A stretch of 64,000 nt of DNA from Acidobacteriota bacterium (GCA_016185425.1 JACPNQ010000015.1:62001-126000); one strand, 5' to 3'. Counted from the stretch's first letter, positions 17,978 to 27,407 are shown. Translations and numbers: made by a program. Notes: a model not told the origin generated them from the letters alone.

Positions 17978-17998
17978 TACCAGAGACTCCGAAGCCCG

Positions 17999-19366
17999 TT
18001 ACGGCACTTCAACCACTTCATCGAACAAATCGGGACGTAACTTTATGCCATGCGAAAGGAGTTTTTCATAGAACTTGGGCCGGATGCCGGTTGCCGCAAA
18101 CCGCCCAAGGACCTCGTTATTCGGCCCCAATCCGCGCTTTTCAAAGACGAAGATGTCTTGCAGCGTAACGATATCGCCTTCCATTCCAGTCACTTCCGTG
18201 ATGCTGGTAACGCGGCGGCTGCCATCCGACATACGGGCTGCCTGCACGAAAACGTGAACGGCGGCGGCGATCTGCTGCCGGATCGAGACGAGTTGCATGT
18301 TCGCATTGGCCAGCGAAACCATCACTTCGAGACGCGAAACACCGTCGCGCGGGGTATTCGCGTGGATTGTCGTCAAAGAGCCGTCGTGACCGGTGTTCAT
18401 CGCCTGCAACATATCTAGCGCCTCGGGTCCGCGGACTTCGCCGACGACGATTCGGTCAGGACGCATACGGAGACTGTTGATCAGTAACTCGCGCTGACGG
18501 ACGGCCCCGTGTCCTTCGAGGTTTGGAGGACGCGTTTCCAGCCTGGCGACGTGCGGCTGCTTTAATTGCAATTCGGCCGCGTCTTCGATCGTTACAATGC
18601 GTTCTTTGGGAGCGATGAATGCGGATAAGGCGTTGAGAAGAGTCGTCTTACCGGCACCGGTGCCGCCCGCGATGATAACGTTCATCTTGGCTTTGACGGC
18701 CGCTTCAAGCAGCTCCATCATGCCTTGTGTGAGGGCCTTGCGAGAAACAAGGTCGCTCGGCATCAGCTTGTCTTGGGAAAACCTGCGGATCGACATCAAC
18801 GGTCCGTCGACGGCTAGCGGAGGGATGATCGCGTTGACACGGGAACCGTCGCGCAAACGGGCATCGACCATCGGCGTCGATTCATCAACACGGCGGCCAA
18901 CCTGGGAGACGATCTTGTCGATTATGCGTAGCAGGTGCTGATCGTCCCGGAAGGTCACGTTGGTCATTTCGAGGATGCCGCGGCGTTCCACGTAGACCTG
19001 CTTGCTTCCGTTAACGAGAATGTCCGAGATCGTCGGATCCTGGAGTAGCGGTTCGAGCGGCCCCAATCCGAAGACTTCATCTAAGACTTCGTCGCAGATC
19101 TGTTGCTTTTCGTTCGAGCTCAGCAGCGTCGGCTCGCTCTCGATCAACGTAAACAGAGCCTGCCGGACTTCTCCGCGAACCCGTTGATTGTCGATCGTCG
19201 CCAGCGCCTCAAGGTTGATCTTGTCGAGCAACTTGCGATGCAGCGTGAACTTCAGCTCCTGGTACTCGGGCTTCAGGCCAGCCTTTTTCTGGTTGGAGTT
19301 CTTGAGCAGGCGCTGCTCCCAGCTCAGTTGTTGTGACCCTTGTTTAGGTTCAATGCTCGAAATCAT
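17999..19366 (-). CDS. cpaF: Tad pilus assembly ATPase CpaF/TadA
   Basis: A hexameric secretion ATPase of the TadA/CpaF branch of the VirB11/PilT superfamily. Walker A is [15 protein letters not shown], followed by the Asp box [14 protein letters not shown] and Walker B region [20 protein letters not shown], then the His box [19 protein letters not shown]. The ATG at 19366 ([10 protein letters not shown]) with AGGGAA upstream is preferred over an in-frame TTG at 19414, giving 455 residues. It powers pilus extension, and possibly retraction, in the cytoplasm. It lies 54 bp after cpaE and just before tadB. Confidence 0.93.
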   Translation of the reverse strand: MISSIEPKQGSQQLSWEQRLLKNSNQKKAGLKPEYQELKFTLHRKLLDKINLEALATIDNQRVRGEVRQALFTLIESEPTLLSSNEKQQICDEVLDEVFGLGPLEPLLQDPTISDILVNGSKQVYVERRGILEMTNVTFRDDQHLLRIIDKIVSQVGRRVDESTPMVDARLRDGSRVNAIIPPLAVDGPLMSIRRFSQDKLMPSDLVSRKALTQGMMELLEAAVKAKMNVIIAGGTGAGKTTLLNALSAFIAPKERIVTIEDAAELQLKQPHVARLETRPPNLEGHGAVRQRELLINSLRMRPDRIVVGEVRGPEALDMLQAMNTGHDGSLTTIHANTPRDGVSRLEVMVSLANANMQLVSIRQQIAAAVHVFVQAARMSDGSRRVTSITEVTGMEGDIVTLQDIFVFEKRGLGPNNEVLGRFAATGIRPKFYEKLLSHGIKLRPDLFDEVVEVP

Positions 19367-19420
19367 TTCGTTTCCCTGTTTCGCTTTCGCTCTCGTCGCC
19401 CTGTCGATCCACAATTAGAT

Positions 19421-20617
19421 CTATGTGCCAGAAAATACGGGCTTTATTCCCCAAAACCCTTTCGATTTGCGGGCTTGGCCGGCGGTTACTCCAGTCAACT
19501 TCCCAGCGAGGCGTTCAATTGCACGGCCCAACTCGGCCTCCTGCGTCAAGGGCTCTCCCCGCGTCACAACGCGGTGAAGGGAAAAATAGTCGTTTGGCAA
19601 CACTGCTCTTACGGAGGCTCCAAACATCTTTTCGACATCTCCCGCCGCGATTCCTTCCTGTTTGCTGAGGCGATTGACAAGAATGCTGTATCGGATCTTC
19701 TCGAAGCCGAGTACGTCCAGCATCTCGATCGCTTTCCGGGTCAGATGCAGACTTGGTAGTTCCGCCGTGGTGACCAGACAGGCTGTGTCTGCCTCAGAGA
19801 GAGCGAGAAGCGCCGTTCTGTGGAAAATCGTCGGCAGATCGAGTACGACGAAGTCGTAAAGCTTCCGGACCATCTCGATCACCAGATGCAACCGCCCCGG
19901 ATCCACCGTTACAGTCACGGGCTCCTCAGGTCCGGGCAATATGTCGATCCCGTTGAAGTGCGCCGTGAGACCTTCCCACTCGCGTTGCGTGGGTAATTCT
20001 TCCCGATCGAGCAACTCGACAAAGGAATGTGGATGGTGAATCTTGAGGTAGAACCCGACGGTTCCGCCCATCAGATCAAGGTCGAGGAGAAGGACTTTCT
20101 TCTGGCTGAGCCGCTGGATGGCGAATGCGCACTGGGCGGCGAGCGTCGACGAACCAGATCCCGGCTTGGTGCTGGCGAACCCGAGCACTCTCCCTAGTTC
20201 CGGTTCTTCGGTCGCGGCGGGTGCCCTAAGCTTCACGACTCGTTCGTACGCGGCGAGTTGCGCGGCGGCATCGAAGGGCATCCACAGGAATTCCGCGGCG
20301 CCAGCGCGAAGCGAACGGACGATGGAGTTGCCGTCCTGTTTGGAATGCAACCCAATTACCTGAACGGCCGGATTGCGATTCAACAGATAACGGATCGAAT
20401 CGCAGGCGAGATCGATATCGGTTTCGAGGTCGAGAAGGACCACGTCTGGCTGCCACTGCCGCAGCCTCATCTCCAGCACCTGTTCGGGCAGGTACGACTT
20501 CAAATCCGAAACGACTTGAAATAGTTTCGCCAGAGCGGCCGTTCGCATGAATGCATCGGCAATCTCCCGGTTCGGGGAGATTAAGAGCGCAACTATGGAG
20601 GTATCGCTGGCTGGCAT
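19421..20617 (-). CDS. cpaE: TadZ/CpaE-like pilus localisation ATPase
   Basis: A 398-residue protein with an N-terminal receiver-like domain (about 1-130) and a MinD/ParA-like domain (from about 140). The Walker A region reads STKPGSGSSTLA: the first signature Lys is kept, but the P-loop Lys of the usual KGGVGKT is replaced by Ser. LLLDLDLMGGTVGFYL and FVVLDLPTIFHRTALLALSEAD match the switch and Walker B regions. TadZ proteins place the Tad machine at the pole. The receiver-like part has a possible phospho-acceptor (VVLLDLETD). Loss of the P-loop Lys is known in TadZ relatives and suggests weak or no ATP hydrolysis. Confidence 0.88.
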   Translation of the reverse strand: MPASDTSIVALLISPNREIADAFMRTAALAKLFQVVSDLKSYLPEQVLEMRLRQWQPDVVLLDLETDIDLACDSIRYLLNRNPAVQVIGLHSKQDGNSIVRSLRAGAAEFLWMPFDAAAQLAAYERVVKLRAPAATEEPELGRVLGFASTKPGSGSSTLAAQCAFAIQRLSQKKVLLLDLDLMGGTVGFYLKIHHPHSFVELLDREELPTQREWEGLTAHFNGIDILPGPEEPVTVTVDPGRLHLVIEMVRKLYDFVVLDLPTIFHRTALLALSEADTACLVTTAELPSLHLTRKAIEMLDVLGFEKIRYSILVNRLSKQEGIAAGDVEKMFGASVRAVLPNDYFSLHRVVTRGEPLTQEAELGRAIERLAGKLTGVTAGQARKSKGFWGIKPVFSGT

Positions 20618-20686
20618 CTTATGGGTCTCGATCGTCGTGCAAAAACTTGTACTCCTGGGCCGGTAAATTAGCGTTGGAGCCTGTTC

Positions 20687-22102
20687 CTAGGACTCCTTGG
20701 GCCGGACAGCGACCGCCGCGCCATGACTTCCCTTGGCCTTCTTGGCCGGGTTCTGTTTCCGTTCGTTTGCCGCGGCCCCGGGACCCGTGCCGCTCGCCGC
20801 CGGGGGCAGAGGTTTCATAAATTCCTTCGGGAAGTCGATCTTCGGTCGCGGGTCGGCGGGGGAAAGCGGAGTAGTGATCTCAGGGGTCACCATAACAATG
20901 AGCTCGGACTTCGACCGATTCTCGGTTCGGCTCTTGAATAGGCTGCCCAACAAAGGGATGCCGGACAACCCTGGTATCTTCGACATGGTGTCGGTGACCC
21001 GGTCGTCCAGAAGACCGCCGATGACGAAGCTCTGCCCTTCCCCGAGCTCGATATTTGTCTCGATTTTGCGTGTCGCAAGAGCCGGGATGCTGAAGCCGGC
21101 GATGGTGACGGAGTTCGCCAGATCGAGTGTGTTGACTTCCGGTTTCACGTATAGCCGAACCGTGCCGTTTTCGGTGACTTGCGGGTTGAAGCTGAGCCGG
21201 ATTCCAAATTCGCGAAACTGCACAGTGACGGCGCCGGCGTTCGATCCGCCCTGTAGGATGGGGACCGGGAATTCACCACCGACCAGGAAGCTGGCCTCTT
21301 TCCCGTTCGTGGTAACAAGGTTCGGTTCCGCAAGGATCTGAAGGACGCCTTCCGCTTGCAGCGCCTTGATAAAGGCCCCGATATTCAGGTCTGGACGAAA
21401 CGCGAAGATATTCAATGCATCGGTGATGCTGAAACTCGCGGCGCTCCCGCCGCCGCTGATCTGCGACGGTGTAGGGGCCGGCGTGCCGCCCGAGGTGATT
21501 CGGCCAATCGTGTTTCCCGCACCGGTTGACACCAGGTTCACGCCGAAGCTGCGCGCCGCGTTGCGATTGAGTTCGGCGAAGCGTACTCGTAGCAGGACCT
21601 GTTTTTCCGCTTTTGGAGGATTCACACGCAAATTATTCAGGACGCTCTTACCAAGGGGCGTCACCAGGGCAAGCGCACGGTCCGCAATGAGTTGCGAACT
21701 GACCGAGCCCGTGAGCGCCAGCGTATCCCGCGCCGCTTGAATTTGAATGTCCTCGCTCGGGAATGTCGACTTCAGGATTTTCCGTATCGGATCCAGGTTA
21801 TGTTCCACGGTAATCGCGTAGAACTCGCGCTGGCCAGATCGCGACCACACGATCAGAGTCGCCGTGCCGTGCGATTTCGCATGAATGAGGATCTCTCGCG
21901 TGGTAACGGCCACGTAGTCGGCCACTTCCGGATTGCTCGTCGAGATCCGCCCGATGTCGGCGGGATAGTCAATTACGATACTCTTGCCGAGCGTGAGCTT
22001 TAGCTCTTGGACATTCTGGGCCGTGGCGGCGGGCCCGCACAGAACCGTCCACGCGACGAGGCCACAGAACAGCGTCCACCGGGAATTCAACCTTTTACTC
22101 AT
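20687..22102 (-). CDS. cpaC: Tad pilus secretin CpaC/RcpA
   Basis: Start chosen at 22102 (MSKRLNSRW) with AAGGAAAGG upstream rather than an in-frame ATG at 22177. The 471-residue product has a signal peptide, a pilus-specific N-terminal domain (KLTLGKSIVIDYPADIGRIS), a BON-like segment (DTLALTGSVSSQLIADRA) and a secretin C-domain with VPILQGG, RLSFNPQVTENG and GIPLLGSLFKS. These are typical of the outer-membrane ring of Tad pili. The last roughly 50 residues are a Pro/Ala/Lys-rich tail. It sits between cpaB and cpaE, as in known tad loci. Confidence 0.92.
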   Translation of the reverse strand: MSKRLNSRWTLFCGLVAWTVLCGPAATAQNVQELKLTLGKSIVIDYPADIGRISTSNPEVADYVAVTTREILIHAKSHGTATLIVWSRSGQREFYAITVEHNLDPIRKILKSTFPSEDIQIQAARDTLALTGSVSSQLIADRALALVTPLGKSVLNNLRVNPPKAEKQVLLRVRFAELNRNAARSFGVNLVSTGAGNTIGRITSGGTPAPTPSQISGGGSAASFSITDALNIFAFRPDLNIGAFIKALQAEGVLQILAEPNLVTTNGKEASFLVGGEFPVPILQGGSNAGAVTVQFREFGIRLSFNPQVTENGTVRLYVKPEVNTLDLANSVTIAGFSIPALATRKIETNIELGEGQSFVIGGLLDDRVTDTMSKIPGLSGIPLLGSLFKSRTENRSKSELIVMVTPEITTPLSPADPRPKIDFPKEFMKPLPPAASGTGPGAAANERKQNPAKKAKGSHGAAVAVRPKES

Positions 22103-22196
22103 CGGAATCCTTTCCTTGCTTATGCCCGCAGCTCTTCCGGGTCTTGGTACCGCGATAGAACATGTCACCGGGCGCATTCATCTGATCCTCAGATGC

Positions 22197-23117
22197 CTAG
22201 TTCTTGCGAGAATTAACTACTTCCACGGCCCGCACAGTTCCGCGGAACGTGACGATTTCGTCAGGCGGCGGGGGAGGCGGCGGCGCGGCAACCGGTGGTG
22301 CGACGGCGGCGGCCACAGTCACTGGCCGGGGACGCGGCCGTGGAGCCGGGGCGCCATCGGATCCCTCTCCGTTAGCCGCGGTGCGTGCCTTCTTTCCGCT
22401 TCCGCGCCCGAACAATTCGCCCAATTGACGGCCCGTTGTCTTTTCAATCCCGTGATCGCTGCCGTTGCGCAGTACAAGTTGAATGCGGCCTTCGTTTCCG
22501 GCCAGAGTCAACAGCTCGGCCTGTTCCGGGGTCACAAGGACCGTCACTGTGCTCGCGTTAATCGCCTGGCCCTTGGCATCGGGCTGATACGTCTGGCCCG
22601 CGGAGAGCACAACGATGTTCTGCAGCACGGTCGTCGTCACCGTATCGTTCGATTCCGGCGGGCGTCCCGTCACGAGCACGTCAACCCGCATCCCGGGAAG
22701 AACGAAGCCGGCCACACCCACGACTTCCGTTACACGCACCGTCACAGCGCGCATGCCGACCGGAATGATCGGCGCAATACCTTGGCCGCTTCCACGCTCG
22801 CCCAGGCGGCCGACGATGATCGGCTCTTCAAGCAGAATGTTGCTGACGACCGGGCGGTCCATCACCTCTTCGACCTTGGAGAACCCGCCCTTCGGGAACT
22901 GGTCGGAAGGAATCTTGCTGACTTTCACATCGCCCGGTTTAATCGAGCCGCCGATCCCAAGCGGCTTGGCCGCCACGACGACATCTTTCATTTCCTTCGT
23001 CTCCGGCGCTTTCGCCGCTGGCGTGCCGGCGCGTGCCGTCAATTGATAGAAGATCGCGGAGACCACCAACGCAAATACGAGGCTGACTCCGAGAACTGTG
23101 AGGAACCTGCGATCCAT
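22197..23117 (-). CDS. cpaB: Flp pilus assembly protein CpaB/RcpC (SAF domain)
   Basis: A 306-residue protein with an N-terminal membrane helix (FLTVLGVSLVFALVVSAIFY) and a SAF/CpaB domain: VVVAAKPLGIGGSIKPGDVKV, then LLEEPIIVGRLGERGSG, GMRAVTVRVTEVVGVAGFVLPGMRVDVL and a final TVLVTPEQAELLTLAGNEGRI. RcpC/CpaB lies in the periplasm and stabilises the secretin. The tail carries a long Pro/Arg/Val-rich low-complexity part including nine consecutive prolines interrupted by one Ala, then DEIVTFRG. It is the first recognised gene of the tad operon in this window. Confidence 0.92.
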   Translation of the reverse strand: MDRRFLTVLGVSLVFALVVSAIFYQLTARAGTPAAKAPETKEMKDVVVAAKPLGIGGSIKPGDVKVSKIPSDQFPKGGFSKVEEVMDRPVVSNILLEEPIIVGRLGERGSGQGIAPIIPVGMRAVTVRVTEVVGVAGFVLPGMRVDVLVTGRPPESNDTVTTTVLQNIVVLSAGQTYQPDAKGQAINASTVTVLVTPEQAELLTLAGNEGRIQLVLRNGSDHGIEKTTGRQLGELFGRGSGKKARTAANGEGSDGAPAPRPRPRPVTVAAAVAPPVAAPPPPPPPDEIVTFRGTVRAVEVVNSRKN

Positions 23118-23154
23118 GACTTCTGCCCTTTCCTACGAACGTGTGTTCTACCAA

Positions 23155-23361
23155 CTACCGATGCCGCTCACCACGAGCCAACAGCGACGAGGCGACAAAT
23201 CCACCGCGCAGTGCGTACTCCGCCAACCGTACTCCGCCCGGCAACCGCCAGGCCGGCGCCGCCAGCGTTTCTGTATGGACCTCATGGCCGAGCCGGGCGC
23301 CGCGCATCCGTACCCGCTTTCCCGTCCCCGGTATCGTGACTTTCGAATGGGCGATCTTCAT
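23155..23361 (-). CDS. Small basic protein of unknown function before cpaB
   Basis: A 68-residue frame starting at an ATG with GGAGAGG about 11 nt upstream and ending 37 bp before cpaB. The product is rich in Gly, Arg and Ala with no hydrophobic segment long enough for a pilin, so it is not Flp, TadE or TadF. I do not recognise a family. Position and ribosome site favour a real gene; composition typical of GC-rich shadow frames argues against. The rest of the gap between 23118 and 23432 shows nothing else. Confidence 0.3.
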   Translation of the reverse strand: MKIAHSKVTIPGTGKRVRMRGARLGHEVHTETLAAPAWRLPGGVRLAEYALRGGFVASSLLARGERHR

Positions 23362-23432
23362 ATACCAATTCCTCTCCATTAGTTCTTTCGGCCGGTTGGG
23401 TGGATTTCATTAGCCCTAAAGTGACCATTTCC

Positions 23433-25034
23433 CTAGAACTTCTTTCCCAGTGGCTGCACTTTTCGACGTAGAAGCACGGCTTTCTCCCCATCGGCCACCA
23501 ACTCCCAGCCGGATTTCTTGCGCAGCGCGACCTGGATCGCCCACTCGCGCGGGACTAGCACCGTATCGAATTGAAACTGCTCGACTTGCTCCTCGGCGAC
23601 AGCACCGCCCTGCATCAGACTCAGGTATACACGGCCCAATTTTTCGCCGTAATAGTCGCTTCTGCCGTCAAAAAACACCCGTTGTTGCGGGTAGAACCGG
23701 TATGCAAGATAGTCTCCCCACTCGTCCGTGGTCAAAACGCGCTTCCCCTCGATGTCAGAACGATGTTTCTCAATCAGGCTGATTGGGAACTTGGCCTCCG
23801 GAAAAGTCCGAGGCCATGCAATCGGCCGATCGATCGCCGCAAGAACCACAGCGGGAACCAGCACCCAGAATGTATTCCTGACAAATCCAGGGGTTAGATC
23901 GGAGGAGAGCTTATTGAACGTTCGTAGAACCGACCGGCGCCCGAGCCCAGGCACTATCTCTCGCCACCAGGCGGAGAGTTCAGCCGCGACGATCGGCGTC
24001 GCGACGAGCAGGAAGATGGGCACATGCCGCACAGAACCGAGACTGAAGTGGGCCCAGGCGATGACAAGCAGCGCGTCCGCCCAGTTCCCCCTCTTTATGG
24101 CGCGATACACGCTAATGAGCGACGCAAAAAGCAGGACCTCGAACATCAGCATCGCTTCGGATCGGAAGCTCGGGGACTGAAATTCGTCCACCGCTTCGCG
24201 AATCCAGTCGCTGCGCAAGTAGGAGAGGATGTGCTCATGGAGATGGTAGCCGTAGGGGTTGATGACCGACACCGCCAGGCAGCTCGCCGCCAAAATCCCA
24301 TAGCGGCGCGCCGCCGCCCAGTCCTTCGCTAATAGGGATCCGGCGGCAACAAGCCCCAGGCAGGCGACCAGCGACAGAAAGCCACCATGTACATTCGCCC
24401 AGACCAGCGCCAACGGCACCAGCAGCCAGATGCGCCGCGACTGCCGCCGGCGGTCCGATTCAACCATCCACAGGGCAACGGCGAGAAAAAGCAGTGTAAA
24501 TACGTGTGGCCGCGCCAAATAGTGAATCGCCGAAGAACCGCTAGCGATAAACAGGATTGGCAATACAATCAGCGGCACGGCGCCGCGCCACATCGCGTGA
24601 CGCAGAACAAGGATCAGGTACGCGGGAATCACCAGACCGACACCGAGCACGACACCCTTCATGCCAGCCATCGAATGGAGAAACGACATTGCGATCTCCG
24701 CGCCCCATTCCCACGCGTACCAGGCTTCCCCCGGTTTCGAGAACGACAGAAAGTCCTGATGCGGAAACGCCCGATGCTCGCGAATCCAGTCGCCAATGCG
24801 AATATGCCAGCCGGTGTCCCCATCCGACAGCAGCGCAACCCAGCCGTTCGGCCCCGCCAGGAAGAGCCAGATGATGAGCGAGAGGAACACGAAGTCGGCC
24901 ATTGATGGCGCCCACCACCTCCGTCCGGTGTCTGTGGCCGGCGGTTCGTCAAGCCGCTTCGCGACCGACGCGCTCAGCGCGCTCAAATCCTTCGCCGCGT
25001 CCCGCTCCTTTCGGAGTTCAATTTCCGGCTGCAT
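23433..25034 (-). CDS. Polytopic membrane protein, GT-C glycosyltransferase-like topology
   Basis: A 533-residue protein with about ten hydrophobic segments between residues 45 and 400 and a soluble C-terminal part of about 120 residues (LTTDEWGDYLAYRFYPQQRVFFDGRSDYYGE). A loop after the first helix carries DGDTGWHIRIGDWIREH, an acidic/aromatic loop like the catalytic first loop of GT-C enzymes, but no exact motif confirms it. Such proteins are common and usually unannotated in acidobacteria. It lies between the tad genes and a LuxR-type regulator on the same strand. A glycosyl transfer role is only a suggestion. Confidence 0.65.
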   Translation of the reverse strand: MQPEIELRKERDAAKDLSALSASVAKRLDEPPATDTGRRWWAPSMADFVFLSLIIWLFLAGPNGWVALLSDGDTGWHIRIGDWIREHRAFPHQDFLSFSKPGEAWYAWEWGAEIAMSFLHSMAGMKGVVLGVGLVIPAYLILVLRHAMWRGAVPLIVLPILFIASGSSAIHYLARPHVFTLLFLAVALWMVESDRRRQSRRIWLLVPLALVWANVHGGFLSLVACLGLVAAGSLLAKDWAAARRYGILAASCLAVSVINPYGYHLHEHILSYLRSDWIREAVDEFQSPSFRSEAMLMFEVLLFASLISVYRAIKRGNWADALLVIAWAHFSLGSVRHVPIFLLVATPIVAAELSAWWREIVPGLGRRSVLRTFNKLSSDLTPGFVRNTFWVLVPAVVLAAIDRPIAWPRTFPEAKFPISLIEKHRSDIEGKRVLTTDEWGDYLAYRFYPQQRVFFDGRSDYYGEKLGRVYLSLMQGGAVAEEQVEQFQFDTVLVPREWAIQVALRKKSGWELVADGEKAVLLRRKVQPLGKKF

Positions 25035-25078
25035 GCATTCCCATCCGAGAGTCCAATCGGAAGGAATCGGCCAAAACG

Positions 25079-25738
25079 TTAGGCAGACTGCCGGACTTCA
25101 GCCACCGGTTCGGACTCCATCAGCAGCCGGGCGCCGCGCACGGCGAGTTCATAACGGTCTCGCGCGCCGGTCTTCTCGAAAACATGCATTAGATGGACTT
25201 TAACCGTACCGGGCGTGATCGCCAAACGCTCGGCAATCTCGCGGTTCTTCATGCCCTGCGAGACCAGATCGATAATCTCCCGCTCCCGAGGGGTCAGGCG
25301 CGGCAGGTGGCGCCGGACCGTCCATTGCCGCAGTGTCGGCGATGCCGACTCCTCCAAGAACGTCTCTCCCAGATGCACACGGCGAAGCGCCTCCAGCAGC
25401 ACCGTAAGCGGTGAAGACTTTTTGACAAAGCCCTTTGCCCCCGCCCGGAATGCGCGCACCAATTCCGCCTCCGGTACATCCCGCGTCCACAGCACACATG
25501 CCGTGGCGTTGCTGACGAATGCCAACTCCGACAAAAAGTGCAATGTCGACCGGACTCCGGAAGAATGGTCCATCAACAGGACGGACGGTCGCGTTTCTTC
25601 GATGCCCGCGATGGCCGCGCCAATGGAAGAGGCATGACCAGCCAGCTCAAACTCGTTGGTTTCGCCCAGAAACCAGCGCAAGCCGGCTACCGCGACGGGC
25701 TCCGACTCGCAAACAAAGATTTTCGGCAGATTCAGCAT
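25079..25738 (-). CDS. NarL/LuxR-family response regulator with atypical receiver
   Basis: A 219-residue regulator with an N-terminal receiver domain (about 1-120) and a C-terminal LuxR HTH (about 150-208: LTPREREIIDLVSQGMKNREIAERLAI followed by TPGTVKVHL). The likely phospho-acceptor is the Asp of LLMDHSSG, and the conserved Lys is in GFVKKSS. The usual acidic pair after strand 1 is replaced by CESEP, so phosphorylation may be weak. AAGGAGGA stands 4 nt upstream of the ATG. No histidine kinase is adjacent. Being just upstream of a membrane protein and the tad genes, it may control them. Confidence 0.85.
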   Translation of the reverse strand: MLNLPKIFVCESEPVAVAGLRWFLGETNEFELAGHASSIGAAIAGIEETRPSVLLMDHSSGVRSTLHFLSELAFVSNATACVLWTRDVPEAELVRAFRAGAKGFVKKSSPLTVLLEALRRVHLGETFLEESASPTLRQWTVRRHLPRLTPREREIIDLVSQGMKNREIAERLAITPGTVKVHLMHVFEKTGARDRYELAVRGARLLMESEPVAEVRQSA

Positions 25739-25836
25739 TCCTCCTTGTTTATCGGCAACAGACGACCGGTCAACACGTCTCCGGTTTACTAGGACAGACG
25801 GAAAAAGACCCTACCATTGGCTAAGCAACTACCCCA

Positions 25837-27222
25837 CTAGAGCTCGGGCGATTGCCTGTGAAAGTCGGTCGAGTCCTCCAGAGCGGCCGCCGCGGCCAGC
25901 AATTGGCGCTCGGCGAATGGCCGCGCAACGATCTGCAGGCCGATCGGCATGCGGTTGGCGTCAAAGCCACATGGAATGGAAATCGCCGGGAATCCGAGCA
26001 CATTGATCCCGCGCACCATCCGTGTCGTCGCAAGCCGGAAATCCTCTTCGACGCCATTAATTTGAACGGTCGCCGCCCCGATTCGTTTCGCCACGGTCGG
26101 CGTCACCGGCGTCACCAGCACGTCAATACCCTGGAAAAGCCGCAGGAACTCGTCGCGGAACTGGCGCCGCAGCCGCTGCGCATTGACGTAATCGGTCGCC
26201 GGCAGCAGCATGCCCTGGTCGAAAAGCGCGCGCACGTCGGCGCCGAACGCCTCTCGCCGGTCCCCATACCGCTCGAAGACGGCAGCCGCCTCGGAGAGAA
26301 GAATCACGCGCCCGATGGCGTTCAAACTCGCAATATCGGGCACCGGAACGACGTCCACCTGTGCGCCCAACCCAGCCGAAAGCTGGACCATTTTCCGAAC
26401 CGCAGCGGCCACGTCCGGATCGACGCGGTCAAAGTAGAAATTACTCGGGACGCCGACGCGCAATCCGTTGATCGACACGCCCTCCGGCGGCACGTACGAA
26501 TCCACGGCCGCATGGCTCGACGTTTCGTCGCGCTCATCGCGCCCCGCCAGAATCTCCAGACACAGGGCGGCGTCACGGACCGATCGCGTCAAAGGCCCCA
26601 TATGATCCAGGCTGAAATCCAGCGGCATTACACCGAACCGGCTCACGCGCCCATAGGTCGGCTTCAGGCCCACGGTGTTGCAGAACGCGGCCGGCACGCG
26701 GATCGAACCGCCGGTATCGCTCCCCATGGCCATGTACGCCATACCCGCCGTCACGGCGGCGCCAGATCCGCCGCTGGATCCTCCGGGGACGCACTGGAGA
26801 TTCCAGGGGTTTCTCACGGGACCAAAGTGCGGATTATTGGAAGTAACGCCGTAAGCAAGCTCGTGCATGTGCGTCTTGCCAAGCATCACAGCACCGGCGC
26901 CGGCCAGACGCCCGGCAACGGCGCAATCGTAATCCGGAACATGATCCTTGAACAGCAGGGATCCGCAGGTCGTCCGGATTCCCTTCGTGCGGAAGACGTC
27001 CTTCAACGCGATGGGAACGCCGTGAAGCGGGCCGCGATCCTGGCCGCCCGCCAGCTCTCTGTCGGCTCGTTCCGCCGCTGCAAGCGCCTCCTCCGCAACT
27101 AACGTCAGAAAAGCATTGCATTTCGGATTTCCAGCTTCAATTCTCGCCAGGCACTGCTCCGTCAATTCGCGGGACGACACGGTCTTTGCCCGCAGCGCTT
27201 TTCCCGCTTCGATGATCGTCAC
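25837..27222 (-). CDS. Amidase (amidase-signature family, GatA/AtzE-like)
   Basis: An amidase-signature enzyme with the Ser-cisSer-Lys triad: Lys in GVPIALKDVF (about residue 74), the cis-Ser in PGGSSGGSGAAV (about 149) and the nucleophile Ser in SDTGGSIRVPA (about 173). The start used is a GTG at 27222 that overlaps the stop of the small upstream gene (GTGA); an in-frame upstream ATG at 27279 would lie inside that gene. These enzymes hydrolyse amide bonds of small molecules, or form Gln-tRNA when paired with GatB and GatC. No gatB is nearby, so a stand-alone amidase with a small partner is favoured. Confidence 0.88.
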   Translation of the reverse strand: MTIIEAGKALRAKTVSSRELTEQCLARIEAGNPKCNAFLTLVAEEALAAAERADRELAGGQDRGPLHGVPIALKDVFRTKGIRTTCGSLLFKDHVPDYDCAVAGRLAGAGAVMLGKTHMHELAYGVTSNNPHFGPVRNPWNLQCVPGGSSGGSGAAVTAGMAYMAMGSDTGGSIRVPAAFCNTVGLKPTYGRVSRFGVMPLDFSLDHMGPLTRSVRDAALCLEILAGRDERDETSSHAAVDSYVPPEGVSINGLRVGVPSNFYFDRVDPDVAAAVRKMVQLSAGLGAQVDVVPVPDIASLNAIGRVILLSEAAAVFERYGDRREAFGADVRALFDQGMLLPATDYVNAQRLRRQFRDEFLRLFQGIDVLVTPVTPTVAKRIGAATVQINGVEEDFRLATTRMVRGINVLGFPAISIPCGFDANRMPIGLQIVARPFAERQLLAAAAALEDSTDFHRQSPEL

Positions 27223-27407
27223 CGGCTTCCCTCCGGCAGCGGCAGCACGTGGTGTGTGACGGGCTCGGTCTCGAGCCAAATCTGTTCGCGCAACGGCGCA
27301 AACTGCGTCTCCAGATTCTCGAGCGGCAGTATCACCTTGTCTTCGGCGGGCACGCCCTTCGCCATCGCAATCGCTTTCCAGTCAGTCATAGCCAGTTTCG
27401 CCATCAT
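27219..27407 (-). CDS. Small GatC/AtzG-like partner of the amidase
   Basis: A 62-residue frame (56 if the ATG at 27389 is used). The product, beginning MTDWKAIAMAKGVPAEDKVI and containing LENLETQFAPLREQIWLETEPV, has a helical N-terminal part and ends in a Pro/His-rich tail. Its stop overlaps the amidase start (GTGA), so it is translated with that enzyme. Small partners of this size (GatC, AtzG/DUF4089) wrap around amidase-signature subunits and share this design: two helices, then a Pro-containing tail. Similarity is at the level of size, layout and coupling, not a detected motif. Confidence 0.5.
   Translation of the reverse strand: MMAKLAMTDWKAIAMAKGVPAEDKVILPLENLETQFAPLREQIWLETEPVTHHVLPLPEGSR

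Noticed and set aside
21984..23339. 451-codon open frame on the plus strand
   Set aside because: Antisense to cpaB and the start of cpaC; the product is arginine- and histidine-rich with no recognisable domain.
23155..23361. Flp pilin gene
   Set aside because: The small product before cpaB has no hydrophobic helix or prepilin cleavage site.
25852..27102. 416-codon open frame on the plus strand
   Set aside because: Antisense to the amidase, which has all three catalytic motifs.
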